Assembly (NCBI GenBank): GCA_016218545.1
Contig: JACRDQ010000019.1
Location: 62,001-126,000, forward strand
Direction: 5' to 3'
Source: Elusimicrobiota bacterium
Lineage (GTDB): Bacteria > Elusimicrobiota > Elusimicrobia > UBA1565 > UBA9628
Length of the DNA stretch: 64,000 bases
The position numbers were made by a program, and so were the translations under genes. The stretch's first letter is position 1, and each line of letters opens with the position of its first letter. Shown here piece by piece: positions 15,639-24,391 of the stretch. The notes below the pieces were generated by a model, which worked only from the letters and a program-made list of their open reading frames with translations, ran no database searches and was not told the DNA's origin.

Positions 15639-16862
15639 ATGGCTGGCTTCAACGACATCAATCCGCGTCCCGGCGCTCCGGCCTCCGCGTTCCTCGGGTG
15701 GAGGGGCATCGCCGCCCTGACCGTGCTCTCATTGGTGGTGACCGTGCTGGCCTTCACCGACGTCACGGGCAGGCTGGCGGGACTGTTCGCGCCCCGGGGC
15801 TCCGGGTCGCTCGCGGACCGGCTCAAGGATGCCAAGGAGCGCGGCCGATCCTCGGACCTCGAGGCCTTGCCGGACCGCAGCGCTTCGTCACTGGTCCTGC
15901 CCGAGGGCGCGGATCCCTCCGCCCTTCCCGAGGTGGACTACGCCGCTGCCCTTCGGTCCGGACCGGCTCCCATGGGCGTGCTCAGCCAGGAGAAGGTCGA
16001 GGCTGTCCTCAACCAGGTCGAGTCCAGGAGGACGGACATGTCGGTCAGGCCCGAGGACCTCGTGGGTGGCCCTTTCGCGGGCAGGGATTATTTTCAAGGA
16101 GGTTTCGGGGCCTCCAAGGGCGCTGCTATGGACGAGCTGCTCCGGGACGTGGAGGTCCCGGCTCCCGGGGGTACGGCAGGCGTGCGGCCCACGGGCGGGG
16201 ACAGGGTTTCCCTCTCCCAGGTCCGGGACCTGCTCTCCCGCCAGCACCAATCCTTCGGCCGCACCAAGTTCAACACAGGCCAGGGCACGCCTTTCGCCCA
16301 GCTCGTGTATGGCCGCAACCGGGCGGCAGACCACGTCGAGGGCGTGACCCACGAGACCGCGGCCGCGGCCATCGACTCGGTCTACGACGGCAGGCCCTTC
16401 GAGGAGACGCGCCGGGCCGGGACCGCGCCGCCGGTGACCGGGACCCGGCCGAGCTCAGCCGGGGACTTCGGCAACCCGACGACGGCCTCTGCCGACCAGA
16501 GGCTTGCCGCGGCCCAGGAGCTCGTCGAGACCCGGCAGCGCTGCGAGGCTGCTGACGCGGCTTATGAGACCGCTGCCAAGCCCTTGCGGGAAGCCTTGAA
16601 GAGTGCCACCAACGGCATCCTCACCGAGTGCAAGTCCTGGATGAAGTGCCAGATCGCCTGGCCTCAGACGGACCAAGGCTGCCTTGCCTGGTCCAAGGGC
16701 AAGCTGCTCTCGGATTTCTACTACCGCTGGTGCCGTTGCAGCATGCACCAATGCTCCTATGCATCGAACTGCGGCCTGCTCAATAGGGCTTCCTGCGAGA
16801 GGACCAGGGCCTGTCCCCTGACCTCGGAAAGCGACTGTATAGGCATGGATTGCGGCGATTAA
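15639..16862 (+). CDS. Membrane-anchored protein with a Cys-rich C-terminus
   Basis: A 407-residue protein of no recognised family. Short cytoplasmic N-terminus, one TM helix at about 22-42 (GIAALTVLSLVVTVLAF), then a polar, probably flexible region with no strong repeats. The last ~80 residues hold 11 Cys, among them the pairs WCRCSMHQC, SCERTRAC and DCIGMDCGD. Since the TM orientation puts this part outside the cytoplasm, several disulfides are likely. It shares promoter type, N-terminal anchor and exported low-complexity body with the operon at 349-5862. ATG 15639 is 27 bases after the predicted +1; a GGTCC/GGACC mini-hairpin sits just before it and no Shine-Dalgarno is evident. Confidence 0.7.
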   Translation: MAGFNDINPRPGAPASAFLGWRGIAALTVLSLVVTVLAFTDVTGRLAGLFAPRGSGSLADRLKDAKERGRSSDLEALPDRSASSLVLPEGADPSALPEVDYAAALRSGPAPMGVLSQEKVEAVLNQVESRRTDMSVRPEDLVGGPFAGRDYFQGGFGASKGAAMDELLRDVEVPAPGGTAGVRPTGGDRVSLSQVRDLLSRQHQSFGRTKFNTGQGTPFAQLVYGRNRAADHVEGVTHETAAAAIDSVYDGRPFEETRRAGTAPPVTGTRPSSAGDFGNPTTASADQRLAAAQELVETRQRCEAADAAYETAAKPLREALKSATNGILTECKSWMKCQIAWPQTDQGCLAWSKGKLLSDFYYRWCRCSMHQCSYASNCGLLNRASCERTRACPLTSESDCIGMDCGD

Positions 16863-16904
16863 ATGGCCCCAGGTATAAAGTTTGGTAAAAAACCTATTTT
16901 TCTA

Positions 16905-16933
16905 TTGACAATTCGAGGTGGTGACCTTAAACT
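16905..16933 (+). promoter_or_regulatory. Sigma70-type promoter of the 954-residue protein
   Basis: TTGACA (16905-16910), a 17-base spacer and TAAACT (16928-16933) match the hexamers of the promoter at 301. Predicted +1 is 16940. Confidence 0.82.
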
Positions 16934-16939
16934 ATGATT

Positions 16940-16979
16940 GACATGAGAATCCCGGGCGTTTCCCGGCATGTCTGTTTTT
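16940..16979 (+). promoter_or_regulatory. 5'-end mRNA hairpin with U tract
   Basis: Starting exactly at the predicted +1, GACATG (16940-16945) pairs with CATGTC (16967-16972), and CCGGG (16952-16956) pairs with CCCGG (16962-16966). This is followed by TGTTTTTG. The structure could stabilise the 5' end of the mRNA or act as an attenuator in the ~99-base leader. Confidence 0.5.
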
Positions 16980-17038
16980 GAAGACGCTTTACGGAGTCCA
17001 GAAGCCTGTCGAGGCGGATTGTTTGGCAAGGAGTGGAT

Positions 17039-19903
17039 ATGGAACCCAATAAATCGCAGATACCGAGCCTCAAGGACACCAAGAAGCCGGAGCTCAAGGT
17101 CAAGGGCTTGGCTGCAGGGATGTCCTTGGTTGACAGGGTCAAGAGCTTCAGGAAGAAGGATCTCGCCTTCATCGGCGCTGGCTTGGCCGTGCTCTTCCTG
17201 GCTCCTCTGGTCGAGCACTTCCTCATGGCGCCCGAGAGCGGCCAGCCCGGCGCGTTCAAGGAAGGCTGGACCTTCCGCGGCGACGGGGCCGGGGGCTCTT
17301 CCTTCGGCAGCGGCGGCTCTCCCTATGAGCCTGGCGTGAGCGGCCTGGCTCCCGGAGGCCTGCTCGGCTCGGGTTCCGAGATCATCACTCCTCTCAACGT
17401 GCGCGACCCCTCATCGCTCGTCATGGGCCCTGGACAGACCTCTGCCCAGCCCGTGACCGCGCCTGCCGCCGCTGCTCCGGCCTCGGCCTCCGCGGCCAAG
17501 CCGGCCAGCGACTGGAAGGACGCGTTGGCCGCGGCCGCGGGCCGCAGCGCCTCCGCCGCGACCAAGTCCGCCAGCCTGCCCGTGCCCAAGGTGCCCATCC
17601 AGGGCTCCTTGCGCGGCCTGGGCGTGCTCGGCGGAGGAGGCAGCGGCGCGAGCTGGTCGGGCGGTCCCATGAGCGCCGCCGGCTCGAGCAAGCCTGCGGG
17701 CAGCAGCTCGCTGACGAACGTCAAGCCCACGGCCGGGTTCTCGGGCGTGGCCGGAAAGCGCGGCGCGTCGCCCGCGGGCAGCATCGAGGACTTGAAGAAG
17801 GCGGCCGCCAATGCCGCTGACGGGTTCAACCGGGGCGGCAGCTCGGCGGGCAACCTCCTCACGGCTGCCGACGCCTCGCAGGCCATCCCCGGCGGCGGTT
17901 CCGCCGGAGGCGCGGGCGGCTCGGCCGGAGAGGGCAAGGAGGACAAGCGCGGCGGCGACAGCAAGGACATGCGCAGCAACTCGCGCGGCGAGCCGTCCCT
18001 CGAGTACCTGATGAAGAAGAAGGAGATGGAGAACCAGATGGACCTCGATTGGGAGAAGAAGAAGAAGGAGGAGATGTTCCCCCTCGAGATGAAGCAGGAG
18101 ATCCAGAAGACCCTGATGATGGACGGCCTCGTCAAGCCCGTGGCCGGAGCGGTGGGCGACGGGATCAAGGAGGCCCTCACCGGGCTCTTCGGCCGCGGCA
18201 GCGCGGTCTCCGTCTCCTGCACCGTCGGAGGCACGCCGAACCAGATCGTGGGCTCGAACATCCCGGCGTGCAAGACAGGCGCCCAGAAGGAAGGCACGGG
18301 ACTGTGCCTGGCCAAGAACGGCCCAGGATGCACCACCGGGCCATGCGTCTACCAGAGCTCGTGGGCTGACGGGTCCAAGGTCTACGGCCAGCAGTGCAGC
18401 TCGGGGCCGAAAGACGACGGGTCCGGGAAGCCCACGACAGAGACACCGGAGAACGTGCCGCAGACTCCGGAGCCGGGGTCGACCGGGCCTGACGGCAAGC
18501 CGAATCCGGCCGGCGGCCTGATGAACCAGTGCGTGGGCTTTGTGAACTCTTCCTCGGACGCCGGAGGGGAGTTCTACAAGAAGCTCATCGAGCCCACCAA
18601 ACTGCTCATCACCGCGCATGCCTATCTCTCGGAAGTCGCCTACAAGGACAAGGCAGGCAAGGCGGACTGCAAGGGTGAGAGCATCACCATTCCAGGCGAT
18701 AATGCCAACAAGGATGTGAAGGCCCTCCAGGTCGCCGCAGCGGCTGAGCTTGATAAGGCCAACAAGAACCTGTCCGCGGAGTTGGCGGCGGTCCAGGAAA
18801 TCATGATGCCGTGCGTCAATCCGGACTCCCCTGATGGGAAGAGCGAGTGCAACACGAAGCCCAAGGCCGGGATCACCAGCGTGACCACGGACCTGGACCA
18901 GGGAGCCGCCTGCAAGAAAGTCGAGGACTGCGCGAAGCAGGCTGAGACCGTGATCGGCAACTTCGACAAGACTTATTTCGCCGATGCCGTGACCGCCGGA
19001 AAATCGCAGCAGGGCAAGTTCGAGGGCGATTCCAGCAAGAGGCAGACCGAGACCAAGGCGAGCCTTGTGAAGGTGAAGGACGGCGGAGAGGGCAAGGAGT
19101 CGGGTTATATCCCTGACTCGGACAAGCTGCTGACCGAGATCAATGCGAAGATCGAGGCTGCTCAGAAGCAGCTCGATGCGGCAATCAACGTGGGCGGCAC
19201 CATCGAGGTCAAGAACGACAAGGGCGAGATGGTGAAGCGCGATCTCACGCCGGCCGAGTTGGCTGCGGCCGACCAATATAAGGACAAGGTGCGCGAGATC
19301 AAGCAGACGTTGCTGGCGGATGTCCAGAAGTCGTACAAATACAGGAAGGAGGAGGCTCAGAAGGCCCTTGTCACGGCGTACGAAAAGACCAAGGGAGTCG
19401 TCTACGATAAGGTCCTTCCGGACGACACCAATGCCAGGGCCAGCGCATTCACCAAGTACGCCGCTGCGGGCGGCGATGCTCCGAGCGCCGGCTACAGCGC
19501 GAACTTGAAGGGGCATTGCGGTTCCGGATGCCTCGGCATCACCGCGGTCGCGCCTGAGAGCAAGAAGGTCGTCGAGCCTAAGCTCACGGCAGGCAAGGAA
19601 AAGTCTGCCGGCTTGATCAAGCAGGCCGAAGGAAAGGAGCAGGAGGCGAAGGACCTCCGGCAGCCCAAGACCGGGCAGCCGAACGAGCCTGCGGCCAAGC
19701 TCGCGGACGCGGCTGCGGAGCAGTTCAGGAAGGATGCCCTCACTGCGTGGCAGACTGCCTTCACGGAGGCTAAGGCGGAGTTCGGGAAGGTCGCTCCGCC
19801 GATGCCCAAGAAGACAGGGGAGTATCCTCGCAGTCAGATCGACACATACAAGGACGCCCTCACGGAGTCCGATGGGAAGATGAACACCATCAAGGGCAAC
19901 TAG
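17039..19903 (+). CDS. Large membrane-anchored low-complexity protein with coiled-coil C-terminus
   Basis: The product is 954 residues, unrecognised. It has a basic N-terminus, a TM helix at about 42-62 (LAFIGAGLAVLFLAPLVEHF), and a long Ser/Gly/Ala-rich linker (about 70-320) with 'GSLRGLGVLGGGGSGASW' and a GFSGVAGKRG motif like those of the 349-5862 family. A charged Lys/Glu/Met helix follows (about 325-365), then a Cys-containing segment (about 390-460, with SCTVGGTPNQ and GLCLAKNGPGCTTGPC), a Pro/Gly-rich hinge, and a long Ala/Lys/Glu-rich helical region (about 500-954) likely to be coiled coil. ATG 17039 is preceded by AGGAG with good spacing. This is probably a structural or scaffold protein outside the inner membrane. 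Confidence 0.72.
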   Translation: MEPNKSQIPSLKDTKKPELKVKGLAAGMSLVDRVKSFRKKDLAFIGAGLAVLFLAPLVEHFLMAPESGQPGAFKEGWTFRGDGAGGSSFGSGGSPYEPGVSGLAPGGLLGSGSEIITPLNVRDPSSLVMGPGQTSAQPVTAPAAAAPASASAAKPASDWKDALAAAAGRSASAATKSASLPVPKVPIQGSLRGLGVLGGGGSGASWSGGPMSAAGSSKPAGSSSLTNVKPTAGFSGVAGKRGASPAGSIEDLKKAAANAADGFNRGGSSAGNLLTAADASQAIPGGGSAGGAGGSAGEGKEDKRGGDSKDMRSNSRGEPSLEYLMKKKEMENQMDLDWEKKKKEEMFPLEMKQEIQKTLMMDGLVKPVAGAVGDGIKEALTGLFGRGSAVSVSCTVGGTPNQIVGSNIPACKTGAQKEGTGLCLAKNGPGCTTGPCVYQSSWADGSKVYGQQCSSGPKDDGSGKPTTETPENVPQTPEPGSTGPDGKPNPAGGLMNQCVGFVNSSSDAGGEFYKKLIEPTKLLITAHAYLSEVAYKDKAGKADCKGESITIPGDNANKDVKALQVAAAAELDKANKNLSAELAAVQEIMMPCVNPDSPDGKSECNTKPKAGITSVTTDLDQGAACKKVEDCAKQAETVIGNFDKTYFADAVTAGKSQQGKFEGDSSKRQTETKASLVKVKDGGEGKESGYIPDSDKLLTEINAKIEAAQKQLDAAINVGGTIEVKNDKGEMVKRDLTPAELAAADQYKDKVREIKQTLLADVQKSYKYRKEEAQKALVTAYEKTKGVVYDKVLPDDTNARASAFTKYAAAGGDAPSAGYSANLKGHCGSGCLGITAVAPESKKVVEPKLTAGKEKSAGLIKQAEGKEQEAKDLRQPKTGQPNEPAAKLADAAAEQFRKDALTAWQTAFTEAKAEFGKVAPPMPKKTGEYPRSQIDTYKDALTESDGKMNTIKGN

Positions 19904-19925
19904 AGGACTGGGTTCGATCCTTGGG

Positions 19926-19956
19926 AAGGGCCGCCCCCGCAAGGGGGCGGTCCCTT
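19926..19956 (+). terminator. Strong GC hairpin with GCAA tetraloop
   Basis: AAGGGCCGCCCCC pairs with GGGGGCGG-T-CCCTT across a GCAA loop (one bulged T), 22 bases after the stop of the preceding gene. The following bases (gtccgg) are not T-rich, so termination efficiency is uncertain. Confidence 0.6.
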
Positions 19957-20008
19957 GTCCGGGAGATGTGGGCCCTCGGGGGGCTTGCGGATATAGGACC
20001 TTTGGCCC

Positions 20009-20037
20009 TTGCTCCGAGGGAGGCGGGCTGATATAGT
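20009..20037 (+). promoter_or_regulatory. Probable promoter of the 904-residue exported protein
   Basis: TATAGT (20032-20037) lies 17 bases after TTGCTC (20009-20014). A GGAGG at 20052-20056 precedes ATG 20061. Confidence 0.55.
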
Positions 20038-20060
20038 AGAGTGATGTTTTCGGAGGAACC

Positions 20061-22775
20061 ATGAAACGAGCACCCCTCTTCGTTCCCCTCGTCGTTTTCG
20101 CCGTCTTCTGCGGCGCGGTCCCGGTCTCTGCCGCCGACGACAAGAAGTCGGCCCAGGAGGCGCCCAAGACGGACCGGCCCCTGACCGCCCTGGCCAAGCT
20201 CGCCGCGACCAGCTCGTCCGCGCGCGAGGACATGGCCAAGCGCTTCTCAAAGTTCATGCTGGAAGGCCCCTATGTGGCCGATGAGGCGCGCAAGGACGGC
20301 TTGGAAGCGCGCCTGGCAGCCATGCCCAAGGCCTGGGTCGCGGAGAAGTTCAAGGGCAATGATGCGGCCAAGCTGGCAGTGGTGCGGCTCTACTACGTGC
20401 TCGGCGAGCCCAGCGCGCCCAAGTGGGCCCAGGGCAAGCCCGAGCTCGAGGACGCCGTCGGAGGGTTCGAGCGGGAGAAGCTCGAGGCCGGCATGAAGCC
20501 GTGGACCCTGGATTCAGGAGGCCAGGCAGCGACCAATCCCGGGGTCAAGGCCGGCCCGCTCGCGAAGATGGACGGCAAGGCTGTGGACTGGGTCAACCGC
20601 TTCCTCGACAGCGCGGCAGAGCAGGCCCGCCTCATCATCGAGGGAGCCTCCATCTCCAAGGATAAGAAGCTCGAGTCCGTGAACGGCCTTGATGAGAAGA
20701 GCCCGGTGCAGACCGACCTCGGGGCCAGGCGCCGGAGCATGACGGCCTCGGCCGGCTACGGCGACGCGGACCTCTTCGAGGGCGGCGCGTTCAAGCAGCT
20801 CATCTTCCAGGAAGGGGACAAGACCTCGCGCGAGATCTCGGTCAAGCTCATCTCCTACAAGACGGAGACAGGGGTCGAGAACCAGGTCGCGGTCTGCGAC
20901 GTCACCTATGCCGACGACAAGTTCTGCAGGCGCTTCCCCATCAACCGGCAGGGAGGGGAGACGACCTTCGCGCTCGATGACAGGAAGCCCGGCCAGCGCA
21001 AGTACACCCTCAAGTTTGAGACGGACAAAGAGGGGGTGCACGTCTCCTTCGGCAGACCGGAGGGCATCAAGGACCCGGACAACAACGGCGTCATCAGGGC
21101 CACGGTGCAGGAGTTCGCGGTCAAGCGCGCCCAGCACGTGCTGGAGATGAACCGGGTCGTGGTCATCAACGGGGTCGAGTACCTCGTGGCCGGCCAAAGC
21201 GCGGGCAGCACGGGCGAGCACCTCTACTACAGGAAGGATTCTCTCCAGAGCACCGAGGTGGATGACCTCAAGCCCGAGTTCGTGGCCCAGGTGGTGGCCA
21301 AGGGAGCGATCGCCAAGCACAAGGTAATCCTGGGCAAGGTCAACGGCAAGGACTTTCACACCTATTGGGACCCGGTCGACCGCAAGTTCAAGATCGGAGA
21401 CGGCCCGGGCGTGGAGCCCACCCCTCCTTCCGTGGGGACCGGCACGACCAATCCCCAGCCCGGTACGGGCACGACCAATCCCCAGCCCGGCGAAGGCGGG
21501 GGGCCCTCGAGCGGCGAGTTCGACCCGATCGAGGACCAGTTCCTCAATACGGGCTATTACGCGCCCAATCGCGAGGTCAACAAGGCCATCGTGCCCGTGG
21601 GCGTGGCTCGCGTGCACTCCATCACGGCCAAGGGCGAGACCTGGGCCAGGCAGGAGTTCCCGACCGACTACTTCGCGCGCCGGCACATCATCTTCATCCC
21701 GGGCGTGACGAAGAAGGCCCTCTACGTCAAATTCGAGCAGAACGAGAAGGGCTTCTTCGCCGAGGGAAACCCTCCGATCCAGGTGGTCAAGAACCTCGGC
21801 TACTCGTACCTTAAGACCGTCTCCGACGGCGGGCAGCACTTCTATAACCTCAAGGGCAAGGCCGACCCGGAGAGCGGCTTCCCGGTCTCGGGCAAGATGA
21901 AGTTCCGGGACGGGGTCAAGTCCATCGCCATGGCGGACGTCAACGACGCCGAGATCCTCAAGCTCCTGCTTGGCGAGATCCTTAAAGAGGCGGACGTGGA
22001 GAAGGCCCTGGCGAACCTGGCGCAGGTGAGCAAGGGCCGCAAGCTCGCGAACATCTCGGGCACGGCCGCGGCCCTGGTCGCGGTCTTCGACACCCCGCCC
22101 AACGCCATGTTCTGGCCCAAGGTCGGCGACGCTCCCAACACCGGCGGCAACTACGCCGATGCCACGGGCAAGGGCGAGACCATCTTCGAGGGCGCCTCCG
22201 GCGGGCCGCGCGAGCCGTTCAAGGACTCGGTCGAGGTCGGCCCCGCGGACAAGCTCGAGAAGCTCACGGTCTACAATGGACTGAAGAAGGCCAACGCGGT
22301 CCTGTACGTCAATGCCGTGGAGAAGGGCAAGGGGACCAAGGACGCTCCCCGCAAGTGGTTCGTCCAGTTCAACTTCAAGAACCCGGGAGGGACGCCCAAC
22401 AACCCGAATCAGGACTACCGGTCCGCCTTCATCGAGGTCCCCCTGACCGAGGGCGGGCAGAGCGTGCCCTTCCCTTACGAGGCCAAGACCCCGACCAGGA
22501 AGGGTGACAAGGACGTCATCGTGGACGTGGACATCAATGAGGACGGCGTCACCGTGCTCACGGAAGCGCAGTCCAAGCTCGACCTCAACAAGACGGGTAC
22601 CCACGGCCGCTACGTCCAGAATCCGGCTGCGAACGGCCAGAAGGGCGTGTACGCGGTGTTCGCCACCGGCGCTCGCGATGCCCGGGACAAGAAGGAGAAC
22701 TGCCTGGCCCCTCTGTTCTGGTGGGGCATGGACAAGAAGGCCGCTGTGGAGGCCTGCCAGGCCGACAGCTACTGA
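20061..22775 (+). CDS. Large exported protein of unknown function
   Basis: This 904-residue protein carries a clear Sec signal peptide (MKRAPLFVPLVVFAVFCGAVPVSA, cleavage probably after A24). The mature part is mostly mixed alpha/beta with no recognised domain. It splits into two halves joined by a Pro/Gly/Thr hinge near residue 460 that contains two copies of GTGTTNPQPG. Both halves contain strand-rich stretches, so they might be related domains. There is no TM helix after the signal, so it is soluble in the periplasm or secreted. It follows the other low-complexity exported proteins and is convergent with the HNH gene (7-base overlap at the 3' ends). Start confirmed by the Shine-Dalgarno. 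Confidence 0.78.
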   Translation: MKRAPLFVPLVVFAVFCGAVPVSAADDKKSAQEAPKTDRPLTALAKLAATSSSAREDMAKRFSKFMLEGPYVADEARKDGLEARLAAMPKAWVAEKFKGNDAAKLAVVRLYYVLGEPSAPKWAQGKPELEDAVGGFEREKLEAGMKPWTLDSGGQAATNPGVKAGPLAKMDGKAVDWVNRFLDSAAEQARLIIEGASISKDKKLESVNGLDEKSPVQTDLGARRRSMTASAGYGDADLFEGGAFKQLIFQEGDKTSREISVKLISYKTETGVENQVAVCDVTYADDKFCRRFPINRQGGETTFALDDRKPGQRKYTLKFETDKEGVHVSFGRPEGIKDPDNNGVIRATVQEFAVKRAQHVLEMNRVVVINGVEYLVAGQSAGSTGEHLYYRKDSLQSTEVDDLKPEFVAQVVAKGAIAKHKVILGKVNGKDFHTYWDPVDRKFKIGDGPGVEPTPPSVGTGTTNPQPGTGTTNPQPGEGGGPSSGEFDPIEDQFLNTGYYAPNREVNKAIVPVGVARVHSITAKGETWARQEFPTDYFARRHIIFIPGVTKKALYVKFEQNEKGFFAEGNPPIQVVKNLGYSYLKTVSDGGQHFYNLKGKADPESGFPVSGKMKFRDGVKSIAMADVNDAEILKLLLGEILKEADVEKALANLAQVSKGRKLANISGTAAALVAVFDTPPNAMFWPKVGDAPNTGGNYADATGKGETIFEGASGGPREPFKDSVEVGPADKLEKLTVYNGLKKANAVLYVNAVEKGKGTKDAPRKWFVQFNFKNPGGTPNNPNQDYRSAFIEVPLTEGGQSVPFPYEAKTPTRKGDKDVIVDVDINEDGVTVLTEAQSKLDLNKTGTHGRYVQNPAANGQKGVYAVFATGARDARDKKENCLAPLFWWGMDKKAAVEACQADSY

Positions 22776-23950
22776 TCGGCCAGCCCCGCGCGGCGGGGCG
22801 GCAGACCGTCGGGGACCGGGCGCGCGAGCGCCCGGTCCTTCTCGTACGGCGCCTGGCCGATGTCGTTTCCGGACATTCCGAGGACGCGGGCAGCCTCCGA
22901 CTGGTTGTGCGCCCTGCACAGGAGCCTGATGTTGGCCGAGTCGTCGGAGCGGCCGCCCACGGACCATGGGACGATGTGGTCGTACTCCAGCCAGGAGGTC
23001 TCCCCACAGCGGGTCCCGTCATGAGCGACGAAGGCGCAGCGGCCGCCGTCTCGTTCCCACGCCGCTCTCCTGACCCAGGCGGGGATGCGTCTGTTTCTGG
23101 CCGTGGGAACTCCGGTTGCGGGAGGCGTTGCGGGCGCGGGCGCGGGCTTGAGCGGTTTCTTCTTGAGGCCGGCCTTGGAACGCAGCGTCTCTTCGATGAG
23201 CCTGCGCAGGGCTTCGCCGATGATGTCTTCCATCCTGCCTTCAGGGAACCGGTGCCGCAGCAGACCGCGGGCCTGCTCGAACCACCATGCGACCTGCTCA
23301 TCGGCGGAGAAGCTGATGACGATCCTCTTCTCCGCGCGCTCCGGTGGAGGGACTGCGGGAGCAGGTTCGAGCGTCTGCGAGGGGTTCGGTCCTGGAGAGG
23401 ATCCGATCGAGACGAGGGCGCCGCCTTCGTGAGGCGCGAGAGGAAGTACCGGGCCTGGCTGCAGCGCACTGCCGGTCGCAGGGTGGCCGGATGCCGGCTT
23501 GGGCGACGACGGGGGGGCAGGAATCAATCTGATGCGGTCGCGCGGTTCGGCGTGGGCGGGGGATATCTCGATCAGCATCCTCTCGAGTTCGCGAGCGCTG
23601 CGGCGGGAAGCCCTGCGCAGGAGGCGCTCATGGTTTTCCGGAGTGAGCAGGGGCGCGAGCGTCGCGACAGCGACAAGATGGAGATCGCCCCTGGCCATCA
23701 TCGAGAGGATCGAGGGGAATCTCCTCGCTGCTCGGCAGGCTCGAACCCGTCTGATCGCGTCGCTTTCGGAATATCCCAAGCGGCCGGTGAGGTAGGCGAA
23801 AACCGAAGGGTAACCCTTCTCTTGGCAGGCGGTGCGTTGATCGAGTTCCCCAAGGTGGATGAGAAAATCGACCATGCTGAACCGTTCTGTCTCGGCCAGG
23901 GCCTCCACCTTTCCAAGCAGCATGTCATCCGAGAGATTGGACAGGTCCAT
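22769..23950 (-). CDS. HNH endonuclease family protein
   Basis: A protein of 393 residues. The N-terminal ~130 residues are helical (FSMVDFLIHLGELDQR, GYPSVFAYLTGRLGYSESDA) and are common in a widespread group of HNH proteins. A Pro/Ala-rich linker follows, then a C-terminal HNH nuclease domain with CAFVAHDGTRCGETSWLEYDH and NIRLLCRAHN. These supply the Cys/His zinc ligands and the catalytic His. This group is scattered through many genomes, often as multiple copies, and is thought to cleave DNA nonspecifically or act in mobile or defence contexts, but its role is not established. The gene stands alone between two exported-protein genes on the opposite strand. Confidence 0.85.
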   Translation of the reverse strand: MDLSNLSDDMLLGKVEALAETERFSMVDFLIHLGELDQRTACQEKGYPSVFAYLTGRLGYSESDAIRRVRACRAARRFPSILSMMARGDLHLVAVATLAPLLTPENHERLLRRASRRSARELERMLIEISPAHAEPRDRIRLIPAPPSSPKPASGHPATGSALQPGPVLPLAPHEGGALVSIGSSPGPNPSQTLEPAPAVPPPERAEKRIVISFSADEQVAWWFEQARGLLRHRFPEGRMEDIIGEALRRLIEETLRSKAGLKKKPLKPAPAPATPPATGVPTARNRRIPAWVRRAAWERDGGRCAFVAHDGTRCGETSWLEYDHIVPWSVGGRSDDSANIRLLCRAHNQSEAARVLGMSGNDIGQAPYEKDRALARPVPDGLPPRRAGLADQ

Positions 23951-24111
23951 AATCTATGTACGAACGAGCCCAGAAAAAGTTCCCATGACTCCGGCAGGTT
24001 CTTGGCGGCCAGCAGGTTCTCGGAGCCTCAGCGGGTTTTCAGCGGACTCCGCGCGGAAAGATGGCGACTTTTGGTTTGAATTATGTTGAAAAAACAACGG
24101 CTTTCATCTGT

Positions 24112-24135
24112 CCTTCCTCCAGCGTTGGAGGAAGG
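24112..24135. repeat. Perfect 10-bp hairpin
   Basis: CCTTCCTCCA and TGGAGGAAGG form a perfect stem with loop GCGT. There is no T run after it in either direction, so it may be a protein or RNA structural element rather than a terminator. Confidence 0.5.
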
Positions 24136-24146
24136 CGTGCGATAAA

Positions 24147-24174
24147 TCTAGATTAAATAAGCACTTTCTAGATT
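24147..24174. promoter_or_regulatory. TCTAGATT direct repeats, possible operator
   Basis: TCTAGATT occurs at 24147-24154 and 24167-24174, 20 bases apart (about two helical turns). The first copy is part of the palindrome AATCTAGATT (24145-24154). The spacing suits a dimeric DNA-binding protein on one face of the helix. Confidence 0.35.
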
Positions 24175-24378
24175 CCAGGTCGCCATTTTTCCTGAAACGG
24201 ACAGGACCTGGTAGGCTTCGGCCAACCGTTCCGGGGATTCGGGTTCCGGCGGCCTGGCCGGAGAGAGGCGGATTTCAGCGAACCGGTTGGAAGATGTAGG
24301 CTGAAAGGCCCAGACGGGCCCGGGTCCAAAGGCCGGTGGGGGGCCCTCCCGAAGGTCCCTGCCGCAAGCGCGGTTACA

Positions 24379-24387
24379 TGTTAAACT
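24379..24387 (+). promoter_or_regulatory. Extended -10 promoter of the giant ATPase gene
   Basis: TGTTAAACT combines an extended -10 (TGn) with TAAACT. Predicted +1 is about 24394, within two bases of ATG 24392 and four bases before ATG 24398, so the mRNA would be essentially leaderless. No -35 is evident. Confidence 0.5.
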
Positions 24388-24391
24388 ATAC

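Larger units (their letters stand above)
23951..24391. other. AT-rich intergenic region upstream of the giant ATPase
   Basis: This 441-base gap holds no convincing gene. It is more AT-rich than its surroundings. It contains the hairpin at 24112-24135, the TCTAGATT direct repeats at 24147-24174 and the -10 element at 24379-24387. It probably carries the control region for the gene at 24392 and the start region of the HNH gene. Confidence 0.6.

Noticed and set aside
17411-20257. Very long open frame on the minus strand antisense to the 954-residue protein
   Set aside because: It runs opposite a signal/TM-bearing gene with promoter and Shine-Dalgarno. Its product is low-complexity without any domain, as expected for antisense frames in GC-rich DNA.
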